DNA of 24,168 bases from a virus. The stretch is taken from positions 1-24,168 of IMG/VR virus record IMGVR_UViG_3300037475_000235; one strand, written 5' to 3'. Every line of letters starts with the position of its first letter. Position 1 is the first letter of the stretch. The translations under genes and the position numbers were made by a program. Positions 1 through 8,975 of this stretch are shown here, one piece after another. Under the pieces are notes generated by a model. The model was not told where the DNA came from. It worked only from the letters and a program-made list of their open reading frames with translations, and made no database searches.

Positions 1-1
1 A

Positions 2-625
2 GAATTCGATATTCCTGATGGAGAAGATGAAAATCAATTTAATATAGATCAAGCTATAGCTAGTGGAAATATGAAAAAATTAGATGTTGAAGAAATTAGA
101 CAATTTCAACAAAGATTAGATGGAGTTTCTTTTGAACAAGAAGAGGATTTATCCCCTAAAGAAGAATTAAGAATCATTGAAGATGCCCGCCGTAATCGTC
201 GTAAAGGCATTGAAAGACTCTCCCAAGGGGCAAAGAAACGTATTGAAATGCTAATTGGAATGACTCGCTCTGTCAGACCAGTTGTAATTGATAATACTGA
301 ATATGTATTACAAACATTAAAGTCTCAAGAAATGAGAGACGCCCTTTTGTCCTCTTCTAAATATGAACATACTGTTGAATTTGCATTTGAAATTAGACTT
401 CAATTTTTGGCTCGTTCATTAATGAAAATTGGAGGAATTGATCTTGATCAATTTTTAGGAGATCCTTCCTTTGAGGCTAAATTATTATTTATTAATGAAT
501 TAGATGAGCATTTATTAAATAGATTATATAATGAATATTCAAGTTTAGCTAAGGGTGCAACAGAAAGATATTCAGTTAGAACCCCAGAAGACGCTGAGGG
601 GGTAGTTGCTGATTTAAAAAAATAA
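2..625 (+). CDS. Tail assembly chaperone, 0-frame product (5' partial)
   Basis: The reading frame is open from base 2. The first ATG is at 71 but has no convincing ribosome binding site, and the 23 codons before it read as ordinary acidic protein, so the true start probably lies outside the window. From the ATG the product is 184 aa. It is charged and mainly helical, with a basic patch RRNRRKG near residue 40 and a hydrophobic helical centre. I do not recognise a specific family by sequence. The role is inferred from position directly before the tape measure gene and from the slippery tract at its 3' end, the arrangement of lambda G/GT-type chaperones. Such proteins bind the tape measure during tail assembly and are absent from the mature virion. 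A T4 gp26/gp51-like hub assembly factor is an alternative label for this position. Confidence 0.72.
   Translation, partial: EFDIPDGEDENQFNIDQAIASGNMKKLDVEEIRQFQQRLDGVSFEQEEDLSPKEELRIIEDARRNRRKGIERLSQGAKKRIEMLIGMTRSVRPVVIDNTEYVLQTLKSQEMRDALLSSSKYEHTVEFAFEIRLQFLARSLMKIGGIDLDQFLGDPSFEAKLLFINELDEHLLNRLYNEYSSLAKGATERYSVRTPEDAEGVVADLKK
613..619 (+). other. Programmed -1 ribosomal frameshift site (T TTA AAA)
   Basis: In the frame of the upstream gene the bases read GAT TTA AAA AAA TAA. This gives a perfect X XXY YYZ heptamer, T TTA AAA, at 613-619, and a second overlapping one, A AAA AAA, at 616-622. Both end just before the 0-frame stop at 623-625. The -1 frame has a TGA at 610-612 and is then open to 966, so the two frames overlap only across 613-625. 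Slippage at either heptamer gives the same junction, Asp-Leu-Lys-Lys-Ile-Ile-Tyr. A seven-A run is also a common place for sequencing indels; one missing A would make this a single uninterrupted gene. Confidence 0.85.
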
Positions 626-966
626 TATATGAACCGGAACATCGATTTGTTTGGTATTTATGTAAGACCTTTAAGACAAGTCCTGATGATCCAAAAATAA
701 TAGATATGGACCCGGTTCAAAAAAGATGGATGTATGAGAATTGGATTGCCGATCAAATTGATGAGGCAGAACTAGCTAAAAATCACGCATATTTATTAGC
801 CTCCTTTTCTAACCCAGAAGCTGTTAAGAAAGTCATGAAAGGTAACGATTATGAATCTACAGAAGAGGAATTTGAGGAAAGTAGCGAAATCGTTAAAAAA
901 GCTCGTGAAAAGTCTTTAAAACAAGAATCATTAAAAAAGACTCGCCGACGCCGAATACAAGGATAA
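619..966 (+). CDS. Tail assembly chaperone, -1 frame extension (GT-type)
   Basis: This frame is open from 613 and ends with TAA at 964-966. A conventional call would begin at the ATG at 706 (86 aa), but no ribosome binding site precedes it. The roughly 29 codons upstream, containing YEPEHRFVWYLCKTF, look like genuine folded protein rather than leader. I therefore read it as the C-terminal part of a frameshift fusion of about 298 aa counted from the ATG at 71. It has an aromatic helical first half, an acidic stretch (STEEEFEESSE) and a strongly basic tail (KKTRRRRIQG). In lambda the equivalent T domain contacts the tape measure protein, whose gene starts 3 bases after this stop here. Independent translation from 706 cannot be excluded. 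Confidence 0.78.
   Translation, partial: KIIYEPEHRFVWYLCKTFKTSPDDPKIIDMDPVQKRWMYENWIADQIDEAELAKNHAYLLASFSNPEAVKKVMKGNDYESTEEEFEESSEIVKKAREKSLKQESLKKTRRRRIQG
633..655 (+). other. Possible stimulatory hairpin after the slippery site
   Basis: Bases 633-641 can pair with 648-655: eight pairs with one G-T wobble, a single-base bulge at 636 and a six-base loop. It starts about 13 bases after the slippery heptamer, somewhat further than the usual 5-9. The stem is weak, and many phage chaperone frameshifts work without a strong structure, so this is only a candidate. Confidence 0.25.
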
Positions 967-969
967 TAA

Positions 970-3138
970 ATGGCTGAAGAAACTCCAGTAGATGGAACTA
1001 CTAAAGAAAATCTAGACAACATTACTGGTTCAGCTAATGATGCTAAAGATGCATTTAGTTTTCTAGGAGTAATGACTGAAAGTGTTAAAAATCAATTAAG
1101 TGCATTTAATGATAAGGTTACTTCTTTAAAAAATAATTTTGATGATAATCAAAGAACATTAGATAATCAAACAAATGCTTTTGGATTATTAAGTGTTGCA
1201 ATATTAGGTGTTAGAAAATCATTTGATAATTTAAATGGAATTGATACTAGTCAATTAAGTACATTTTCTGATCAAATTAAAGATATTCAAGATGTAATTA
1301 CAAAAGATTCATCTTTAGATACTATGGCAAAAAAATCTGTTGCTTTAGCACAAGCTTTAGGTTTACCAACAGAGATGGCAAAACAAGGTTTTGGAGCCAT
1401 TTTAAATTATGCAAATAATCTTGCTACTAGTGCTGATAATGCTCTTAGATTACAAAATGCTTATATTCAGTTGTCAGCAAAGACTGGTAGTTTAAATGAT
1501 GTATATAGCGCTGCCGGTCCAAATTTAAGTAACATCAATGCTTTATTAGAGAAACAAGACAAATTAATTTCATCATCTGTTATTGCTACTGGTGTAGCTC
1601 CAGAAGCTGTTAGACAATATTATTCTCAATTAGGAGCTATTCCACAAGCTTTAAACTCAGTTGTTACAGGAGCTGATGGTGCGGGATCATCTGTTAGTTT
1701 ATTAACTGCTACAATGCAATTAGCATCAGGTTCAGGAAGAAAATATTCTGAAATTGTTGATGACTTAAGATCAGCATTTAGAGACTATAATATTACTGGT
1801 GATGAAGCATTAAAGTTTACTGCTAGAATGGGTGAACTTTCAGGTAAATTTGGAGTAGAATTAAGTGATGTCCGCGATGCACTTCGTAGTACTGCAAGTA
1901 ACTTTGCTATGTTTGGAAATGAAGCTGAAGGCGCTGCTGGTATGATGAATCAATATTTGGGAGCTTTAAAAGCAACTGGTGTTAGTGGTACAGTTGCAGT
2001 AGGTATTGTGCAAAATATGACAGGTGGAATCAAAGACTTGACACTTGCTCAAAAGGGATTTTTATCTGCTCAAACTGGAGGTCCTGGTGGGCTTATGGGT
2101 GCCTTTCAAATTGAAAAAGAACTTAGAGAAGGAAAGATTGACAAAGTATTTGACCGCGTTAGACAGACTATGTCAAAACAATTTGGAAACATTGTTAGTT
2201 TAGAGGAAGCATCTCAAAGTCAAAGCGCTGCCGCCCAATTAACTAAACAAGTTATGATGCTTCGTCAAGGACCATTAGGACAATTTGCCAAGAGCGATCA
2301 AGAAGCCATTAGAATTTTAGAGAGCTTTAAAGCAACTAATTCTGGTAAAGCTGTTACTCCATTAAGTGAAACAGTTACATCAGATGTACAAGCCGCTGGC
2401 GTTGATGTAAATAAAAAATCATATACAGAACTAACCAGAATTCGTTCTCTTATTGAGTCCGCTAGAGGAACTGCTAATATAGCTAATTTAGGATTTATGC
2501 AAGATAGTTTTGCAGCTGGTACTGGTCAATTGAATCCTGAAGTAGATACAGCTTCAGGTATGAGAGATAATATTAATCAAACTATGAAGCTAGCTGGCAA
2601 ACAAGGCGCTACAGCAGCTGAAGGTACAGCTGGGGCTTTGGCTGGAGAGCAACTTATAAATAAAGCTGGACAATCTGTTCATGAAACAGCCAATAATATT
2701 AGAGATTTTACAAATCAATTTGGAGAAAGTATGAGGGCTCCAATTGATAATGCTAAAAGACTAATGAATCAAAATAAATCTAATGAATTGGCTGCTGAAG
2801 CCAGCAAAAAACAATATAATGAATCTATGGCGGCAGGAGGATTAGTAGCTACTGCAAGTGAAGGAGCTATATCAGAACCAACTAATATAGCGGAAGCAAT
2901 TTCTTCAACATCAGCCGGGCAATTAGGCGGTGTCGCAATACAAGCAGCTAATATTGTTAAAAAAACTAAACCAACAGATGTGTCAATGCCCGGACAAACT
3001 ATAACCGCTAATTCTCAACAAGAATTAAATGGACAAATAACCGTTCATGTAGAAGGATTTTGTTTGGATTGTGGAGATAAGATTAAGGGAAGTAATCAGA
3101 GTTTTTCTGTTAACACGGCGCAGAAAGCAAAAAAATAA
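970..3138 (+). CDS. Probable tape measure protein
   Basis: 722 aa, alanine-, glutamine- and serine-rich and mostly helical, lying directly after the frameshifting chaperone pair. That position, the composition and the following tube/hub gene are the reasons for the call; no family signature was recognised with certainty. Tape measure proteins fill the tail tube, set tail length and leave with the DNA. At about 0.15 nm per residue a protein of this size would suit a tail of roughly 100-110 nm (inference). Residues about 1-95 show coiled-coil-like spacing. A Gly-rich turn lies near 365-380. The C-terminus is less helical and contains the only two cysteines, Cys698 and Cys701, in FCLDCGDKIKG. 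No long membrane segment was seen. The start has a good AAGGA site at 959-963 inside the end of the previous gene. Confidence 0.72.
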   Translation: MAEETPVDGTTKENLDNITGSANDAKDAFSFLGVMTESVKNQLSAFNDKVTSLKNNFDDNQRTLDNQTNAFGLLSVAILGVRKSFDNLNGIDTSQLSTFSDQIKDIQDVITKDSSLDTMAKKSVALAQALGLPTEMAKQGFGAILNYANNLATSADNALRLQNAYIQLSAKTGSLNDVYSAAGPNLSNINALLEKQDKLISSSVIATGVAPEAVRQYYSQLGAIPQALNSVVTGADGAGSSVSLLTATMQLASGSGRKYSEIVDDLRSAFRDYNITGDEALKFTARMGELSGKFGVELSDVRDALRSTASNFAMFGNEAEGAAGMMNQYLGALKATGVSGTVAVGIVQNMTGGIKDLTLAQKGFLSAQTGGPGGLMGAFQIEKELREGKIDKVFDRVRQTMSKQFGNIVSLEEASQSQSAAAQLTKQVMMLRQGPLGQFAKSDQEAIRILESFKATNSGKAVTPLSETVTSDVQAAGVDVNKKSYTELTRIRSLIESARGTANIANLGFMQDSFAAGTGQLNPEVDTASGMRDNINQTMKLAGKQGATAAEGTAGALAGEQLINKAGQSVHETANNIRDFTNQFGESMRAPIDNAKRLMNQNKSNELAAEASKKQYNESMAAGGLVATASEGAISEPTNIAEAISSTSAGQLGGVAIQAANIVKKTKPTDVSMPGQTITANSQQELNGQITVHVEGFCLDCGDKIKGSNQSFSVNTAQKAKK

Positions 3139-3150
3139 TAAGGATAAATT

Positions 3151-4038
3151 ATGGCTACTTTTCTAGATAGTGCAATCAAAACTTTAGATCAAGCACAACA
3201 AACCTTAAATAATAATACTCCAACCAATCAAAATACATTGTCTGATGGTTTTGGATTACCAGCATCATTTTCTGCTGATGGTAATGGCTTACCATATAGC
3301 AAAGTTCCTAATAGTAAATCTTCTCAAATGAAAAGAAATATTGTTACTTGGTTCGTTCCAGAATTTGGAATAGTTAGAATGTATGTTAATCCGGCAGCCA
3401 TATCATATAATCATAAAAAATTAATCTCTAAAGATAAAACCAAAGGCGGATTTACTTTACAATATTGGGGAGAAGATTTAACTACAATTAATATTTCTGG
3501 AACTACTGGAAGTTCAGGCGTTGAAGGAATAAATGTTTTATATGAAATATATAGGGCTGAACAATATGCTTTTGATGGAGTTGGATTAACTTTAGCAGCA
3601 AATAATGCTTCGGCAGATATTGCAAATAATATAGTCCAAGGTGTTGGTGGTGCTTTAGGAAATCAAATTAATGGTTTATTTGGAGGTAGTACTAATAGTC
3701 CAACAGCAGCAGCAACCGGTGCTGGTCTTTTGGGTGGAATTTTAGGATTAGATTCTCCTAATAATAATTTATCTGCTAAAAATATCCCATCATTAGCTCA
3801 ATTAGCTTTTACAGTTGAAATGTATTATAATGGTTGGGTTTATAGAGGATTTTTTGAAAACATGACAATTAATGAAAGAGCAGATAATTTTCTAATGGAA
3901 TATCAGCTTACTTTCACTGCGACACAAAAGCGCGGATATAGAACTAATAGATTTGGATGGGAGCGTTCAGCTAAAGATGGACCTTCATCTTATACAACTC
4001 CAAGCTCATTTTCAGGACAAATAGATCCGGATAGATAA
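3151..4038 (+). CDS. Tail tube-like / baseplate hub-proximal protein
   Basis: 295 aa. Two beta-rich blocks, residues about 70-135 (including MYVNPAAISYNHKKL and LQYWGEDLTTINISG) and about 217-275 (LAFTVEMYYNGWVYRGFF, then NERADNFLMEYQLTFTAT), resemble halves of the tube-type beta-barrel fold of tail tube initiators and distal hub proteins. T4 gp48/gp54, which cap the tube between tape measure and hub, occupy a comparable place. Between the blocks is a Gly/Ala/Asn-rich stretch at about 150-208 with hydrophobic GAGLLGGILGL, which looks like a loop insertion. The N-terminal 45 residues are polar and low in complexity. The start follows an AAGGA site at 3140-3144. It is 12 bases after the tape measure gene and 2 bases before the hub gene. 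Fold assignment is by pattern only. Confidence 0.58.
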   Translation: MATFLDSAIKTLDQAQQTLNNNTPTNQNTLSDGFGLPASFSADGNGLPYSKVPNSKSSQMKRNIVTWFVPEFGIVRMYVNPAAISYNHKKLISKDKTKGGFTLQYWGEDLTTINISGTTGSSGVEGINVLYEIYRAEQYAFDGVGLTLAANNASADIANNIVQGVGGALGNQINGLFGGSTNSPTAAATGAGLLGGILGLDSPNNNLSAKNIPSLAQLAFTVEMYYNGWVYRGFFENMTINERADNFLMEYQLTFTATQKRGYRTNRFGWERSAKDGPSSYTTPSSFSGQIDPDR

Positions 4039-4040
4039 TT

Positions 4041-7000
4041 ATGGCAGATTTTTTAGCAACCTTAGGTCAGCAATTGAACAATCAGTTTTCTGTAGGAGAA
4101 AACACTAATAATTCATTAGATGCAGTTGTTGATGGGAAAAATGTAAAATATGGTAGTTTAGGAGATTTATCTAAACGTATAGATCAATCTGCAGAGCGAA
4201 GATATGTCGAAGAAGGTTATCTTAGAAAAGATCCATATAATACTGATCCAAAACAATTTGAAATATTAATGCAAGAACCTAGCGCAACGGTATTAATAAA
4301 AAAGAAGATGTTTTCTTCTATTGGAGAAAATTTTCGTCCAGATTTTATGGATATTGATGAAAAGCTTTATTATAAAACTATTAGAATACTATTCCAAAAT
4401 AAGTGCCGTCAGGTAGCAGCTTTAGAAAAGCTTTCTAAAATTCAAAAAATTACATCTGCAGTAGGTAATGTTTCAGATCAATTGATTCCAATTATTATTA
4501 GTTTAACAGATGATGCAGGAAGCGGATTTAGTGTTGGTGGTCCGGACTTATTTGGCGGCATTAATTCTAATGGTGATATTAGTAATTTTACTAAAGTTGT
4601 AGATAGAATTAGAAGAGTATATGCTTTTAATACTAGTGCAGAAACTACTAGTTGGATCACTGATAGTACTAATTTATTTCAATCGCAATTTGGTCAAGGT
4701 ACAGGAGTTATAGAGATAACTGGATTTACTAATTTAAATACTAGTGTCGGATTAGATATTAGACAGCCTGGAAATTTTGGATTAACTATTTCAGATCCAT
4801 ATGAAGCTATGTTGATTACAGAATATGATATTGAAAGAGCTATTAGTGATGCTACTAATTCTTATTATAATCACAAAATTTTTCAATTTGGAAAAGAAAA
4901 CGCTGATCAATTAATAAATGATTTAAAAGTTAGACTTAATCAATTAAGGTCTGATAGAAAAGCTAGTCCAATTTCTTTTAGAGTTTCTTCTGATACTTTG
5001 TTGGGTAAAAGAGTTGTAGCTATTTTAGATAGAATAGGAACGACAATTCCATTTAATTATAACTCTGGGTTTGGTGGTATTGGTTCTGGAGTTACAGTTG
5101 CAGATGAATATTTAAAAGGAGGAGCAATTGCCGGTTATGATGGTTTAGAAGTTAGCACTCAACCTACTTTTGGATCTAATAGTAATGTTAAGAAATTATT
5201 TCCAGATTCTGAATTGGCAGTATTTAAAAGATTAGTAACTAATATTTTTAATAAGTTACAACTGGAAGCTAATTCTAATAATACATTTCAGCTTAGTAAT
5301 CAAAAAACAAATTATGCTAGACGCAAGTTAAGACAAAATTTTGCAGGTAAACTTATCATTCAACCAATGGATACTTGTCATATTTATTTAAATTCTAAAA
5401 GTAGATATGATAGTAAATTACTATCTGGTCTTAATAATATGTTTACTGGTGCTGGCATTCTTCAAAACTTAAATAAAACATTTACAGATTTTAAGAATGC
5501 GGCAGATACATTATTTAATCCTGCTGGAAGTGTTAATTTTCAATTGGAAAAAACTGCATTTGTTGGTCCTGACTTTCCAAATTATCTTTGGGCTTTGATT
5601 AGAAGTCAATTTATAACAGAGCGAGAAGGTACACATATATTTGCTGGTGTTGTAGAAACAGCCGCAGATAATTGGTCAGATGGTAAATTTATGGTTGATG
5701 TTAGAGGTAATGATAATACTACCTATTTTGATATGGGTAAAGTTAATTTTAAACCTGGAATTGATACTTTTAATGGTTCTTTATTTGATCCATTAACTCC
5801 ATTTAAAACTAGATTTGACAGAATAAGTAGTAATGCTAAAGATGAAACCCCAGAATTATTAGATGAAAATAAATATATACTTGGAACATCTCAAGATACT
5901 GACTCACCAATAGTTAAATTTAAGCTTGGACCTAATGCTGGGCAAAGAGCCACACAAGACAATTATGTTCAAGATAGAAGTATTGATGATACTACTGGAT
6001 TCATTACTAAAACATTCTATGCGCCAGATGGTTTGGTTTATAAATGGAAAGAAGGAATTGGAGTATTAGTTCAATTTGGAAATTCGTTAGATTTAAATGA
6101 TCCTACTAGAGTCGGGGCGCCCTCAATTACTAAAGAGCCATTCGCTGGTCAAGATGTTATGAATGTCTTGTCACTATTGATTACTGGACAGCCATATAAC
6201 TTTGCTAATTATTGGAAAGCTGTTGCTAATTTTGACGGTTTTGCAAGAGATCCTCAAAGCCAACAAGATTCTGCTTATTCATATTATGATTCTTTAAAGA
6301 GCGACTTAAATAAAAATAATATTATTTGGGGCAATTTTATTCCATTTAAGAATTTGGTAATGGATGAACAATCTTATGCTCAAGTATTACAGGCTCAATT
6401 TAAAGCCCAACAAAGAAATGCAGACTTAGATTCTAAATTACAAAAATTAGCAGACTTAAGAAATAAATCTTTATTAATGGGCGCCGGCGCCGATCTTTTT
6501 AAACAAAATGATGCAAGCTATTCATCAGATCAGGCTAAAATAAATAACCAAGCTACCACACTATCTAAAGAAATTAATGATATTATAGCAGAAATGCAAA
6601 GAGCAGACAAAAGCTTTTCATCATTAAAAAATATTGGTAATGACACCTCTATTGATTTTAATCAATTTATTGATTCAAGTAAAGCTAGTAAACAAGCTTC
6701 AGATCCAAATATTAGAAAACTTGTTAGAAGACAAATTAATAATTTAACTAGACGTATGTCTTATAATGTTAGGGGAAATGAAGATAAAAATTTATTTATT
6801 GTAGATGACTTTTATGACAAAGACTATGATATTTTGGCTTATGAACAATCATTAACGGATGGATTAAAATTATATAATAATGAGTTTACAAGTGTAAGAG
6901 ATAAAATTGCAGCTACAGCTGATTTATTAAATTTAGAAGTTTTTTGTGATACTCAAGGACATATTAGAGTACGTCCACCACAATATAATAGAATGCCAAG

Positions 7001-8975
7001 TACTATCTTTTACAAGATGATGTATTTGAAAAAATCTTACAATATACAATTATTTCCACAATTTTTAGAAGATTTATTTACAGATCAAATTACTGCTTTG
7101 AAACAAAGGCTAGAAATTTTAGAAGATCAAATTAGATTAGATTGTTCGGTTTTAGGAATTAATGATGATGATTCTGCAGTAGATTTTATTTTAAATGGCG
7201 CCACAGAAAATACTGGTGATACTTTTAGCTTTTTATCAGAAGAAGATAGTGGGCAAATTAGTAATATTGCAAATCTATTAAAACAAGCAAATCCAGATCA
7301 AAGAGATGCTGAACAAGATAATACATTTTCTTCCTTAGAAAAACAAGTAAACTCTACTAAAGATATTTTTTCTAATACACAAAGGGCTAAGGTCATTCTA
7401 GATTCATTAGAAAAAAATAAATTAAATCAAGCAGGCTATAGTATTAATAACGTTGCAGCATTCGAGGCTAATAATAGAGTTAATTATTTAATTTCTAGAA
7501 TACAAACTGTTTCAGGTCAAAAAATACCTAAGTCATCTTACTTAGTAATAGTACAAAGTGTCGCTGTTAATGATGTAACAATTCCCATTGCTAAGACAAT
7601 AGATATTTTTAAAATAACAACTGAATTAGCTGATAAAATAAGAGAGCGCCAAAAAATAATGAAACTATTTTACAGCGCTGTTAAAAATTCTGCAGAATAT
7701 AAATCTTTAGATTCAGATCAAGATAGTGGAAACGCTCTATTTATGCCTGGTAATTTTAGTAATTCTAATATTCCAGAAGTGTTTGAGCACATGATTGAGG
7801 ATGAGTCTTATGATGATTATGGTCCAGGCTCTGGCGCTAGATTTATTATCAAAAGAAGTCAAATATTAAATTTAAGTATAACTGAATCTCCACCTAGATT
7901 TAATATGGTTGAAGTACAAGGAGTGCTTAATCCATTAGCTCCTAATGCTTTACCTGCAGGATTAAATTCCTTTCCTGGTCAAGGAAATGGTATGGTAACT
8001 GCAGCTGCTGTAGATTATGACATGTGGAGAAATTATGGTCTAAGACAAGGTAGTCCAATTAACGTTCCATTTCTTAGTGATCCTAATAATCAATGTGCGC
8101 CATATGCCAGTATGATTTTAAGTCGTGCTCGTAGAGAAGTATTAAGAGGCAGCTTAACCATTTCTGGAAATGAATTTATGCAACCAGGTGAAGTTGTTTA
8201 TCTAGAAGATAGAGGACTATTATTTTATGTTAATTCAGTCAGACATGCATATGCACAAGGCAGCTCATTTACAACTACATTAGAGTTAACTTATGGACAT
8301 ACTATGGGAGATTATATTCCAGTACCATTAGATGTTATTGGAAAACTAATTTATAACAATAAAGACTCATCCAGCTTTATAGTACAGAGACAATCTAATT
8401 CATCCAGTGATTCTAATGTTGGAGTTGTTCAAAGAGATCCTTCTAAACCTTCAAGTCAAGTAATTAATGATGGAGAAAAAGATACACCTACAACTTCTTT
8501 TATGGCAGCAAATACTCAGACATTAAATAATATACTTTATACTTCTGCATATTTAATTAATGCTAATAATACAAAAGGCAATACAATTAAAGCTAGTGTG
8601 GAATTAAGAGTATATTATGATGATTCTACTCCTTTAAATAGTGACATAATTACATTTGCATCTTCAGTTAAGGATTCACTTACTATTGAAGGTATGGGAC
8701 CAAAACAAGTAGCTACCGCTAATACTGGTTCTGCTAGAAACGTTACATTAGATAAAAATGATGTTATAGTTGTGTTTGTTAATATGAGTGATGATGATGA
8801 TAGAAGATCTCCATCACAAAAGGCAATTGATGCTGCTCGTAATCAAATAGCAACTTCAAGCAATCCTGGAAATACTAGTAAAGATAAAATTAGACAATCT
8901 TTATTTAATTATATAGTAGATTGCTGGGTTAAATTCGAGCCAGTATCTCAAGAAGAAGCGAACGGTACCACTTAA
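4041..8975 (+). CDS. Baseplate hub protein (gp27 / gpD-like), very large
   Basis: 1644 aa, against about 390 for T4 gp27 and P2 gpD. Hub features appear in order. Near residues 430-460, LIIQPMDTCHIYLNSK is a typical hub strand. At about 510-590, ALIRSQFITEREGTHIFAGVV and MVDVRGNDNTTYFDMG resemble the first hub barrel. At about 940-990, EFTSVRDKIAATADLLNLEVF leads to IRVRPPQYNRMPS, as in large myophage hubs. At about 1326-1433, SGNEFMQPGEVVYLEDRG and FYVNSVRHAYAQGSSFTTTL are a hub C-terminal barrel. Insertions include a helical, coiled-coil-like stretch at about 774-870 and another at about 1015-1230. Residues 1440-1644 form a Ser-rich linker and an unrecognised domain. Hubs trimerise, joining the tube to the spike. 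The stop overlaps the spike gene's ATG by one base, implying translational coupling. Its own start has only a weak GGA site. Confidence 0.75.
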   Translation: MADFLATLGQQLNNQFSVGENTNNSLDAVVDGKNVKYGSLGDLSKRIDQSAERRYVEEGYLRKDPYNTDPKQFEILMQEPSATVLIKKKMFSSIGENFRPDFMDIDEKLYYKTIRILFQNKCRQVAALEKLSKIQKITSAVGNVSDQLIPIIISLTDDAGSGFSVGGPDLFGGINSNGDISNFTKVVDRIRRVYAFNTSAETTSWITDSTNLFQSQFGQGTGVIEITGFTNLNTSVGLDIRQPGNFGLTISDPYEAMLITEYDIERAISDATNSYYNHKIFQFGKENADQLINDLKVRLNQLRSDRKASPISFRVSSDTLLGKRVVAILDRIGTTIPFNYNSGFGGIGSGVTVADEYLKGGAIAGYDGLEVSTQPTFGSNSNVKKLFPDSELAVFKRLVTNIFNKLQLEANSNNTFQLSNQKTNYARRKLRQNFAGKLIIQPMDTCHIYLNSKSRYDSKLLSGLNNMFTGAGILQNLNKTFTDFKNAADTLFNPAGSVNFQLEKTAFVGPDFPNYLWALIRSQFITEREGTHIFAGVVETAADNWSDGKFMVDVRGNDNTTYFDMGKVNFKPGIDTFNGSLFDPLTPFKTRFDRISSNAKDETPELLDENKYILGTSQDTDSPIVKFKLGPNAGQRATQDNYVQDRSIDDTTGFITKTFYAPDGLVYKWKEGIGVLVQFGNSLDLNDPTRVGAPSITKEPFAGQDVMNVLSLLITGQPYNFANYWKAVANFDGFARDPQSQQDSAYSYYDSLKSDLNKNNIIWGNFIPFKNLVMDEQSYAQVLQAQFKAQQRNADLDSKLQKLADLRNKSLLMGAGADLFKQNDASYSSDQAKINNQATTLSKEINDIIAEMQRADKSFSSLKNIGNDTSIDFNQFIDSSKASKQASDPNIRKLVRRQINNLTRRMSYNVRGNEDKNLFIVDDFYDKDYDILAYEQSLTDGLKLYNNEFTSVRDKIAATADLLNLEVFCDTQGHIRVRPPQYNRMPSTIFYKMMYLKKSYNIQLFPQFLEDLFTDQITALKQRLEILEDQIRLDCSVLGINDDDSAVDFILNGATENTGDTFSFLSEEDSGQISNIANLLKQANPDQRDAEQDNTFSSLEKQVNSTKDIFSNTQRAKVILDSLEKNKLNQAGYSINNVAAFEANNRVNYLISRIQTVSGQKIPKSSYLVIVQSVAVNDVTIPIAKTIDIFKITTELADKIRERQKIMKLFYSAVKNSAEYKSLDSDQDSGNALFMPGNFSNSNIPEVFEHMIEDESYDDYGPGSGARFIIKRSQILNLSITESPPRFNMVEVQGVLNPLAPNALPAGLNSFPGQGNGMVTAAAVDYDMWRNYGLRQGSPINVPFLSDPNNQCAPYASMILSRARREVLRGSLTISGNEFMQPGEVVYLEDRGLLFYVNSVRHAYAQGSSFTTTLELTYGHTMGDYIPVPLDVIGKLIYNNKDSSSFIVQRQSNSSSDSNVGVVQRDPSKPSSQVINDGEKDTPTTSFMAANTQTLNNILYTSAYLINANNTKGNTIKASVELRVYYDDSTPLNSDIITFASSVKDSLTIEGMGPKQVATANTGSARNVTLDKNDVIVVFVNMSDDDDRRSPSQKAIDAARNQIATSSNPGNTSKDKIRQSLFNYIVDCWVKFEPVSQEEANGTT

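Noticed and set aside
629-700. A separate small gene starting at the ATG at 629
   Set aside because: It reads 0-frame for only 23 codons before a stop, has no ribosome binding site, and the same bases make better protein in the -1 frame.
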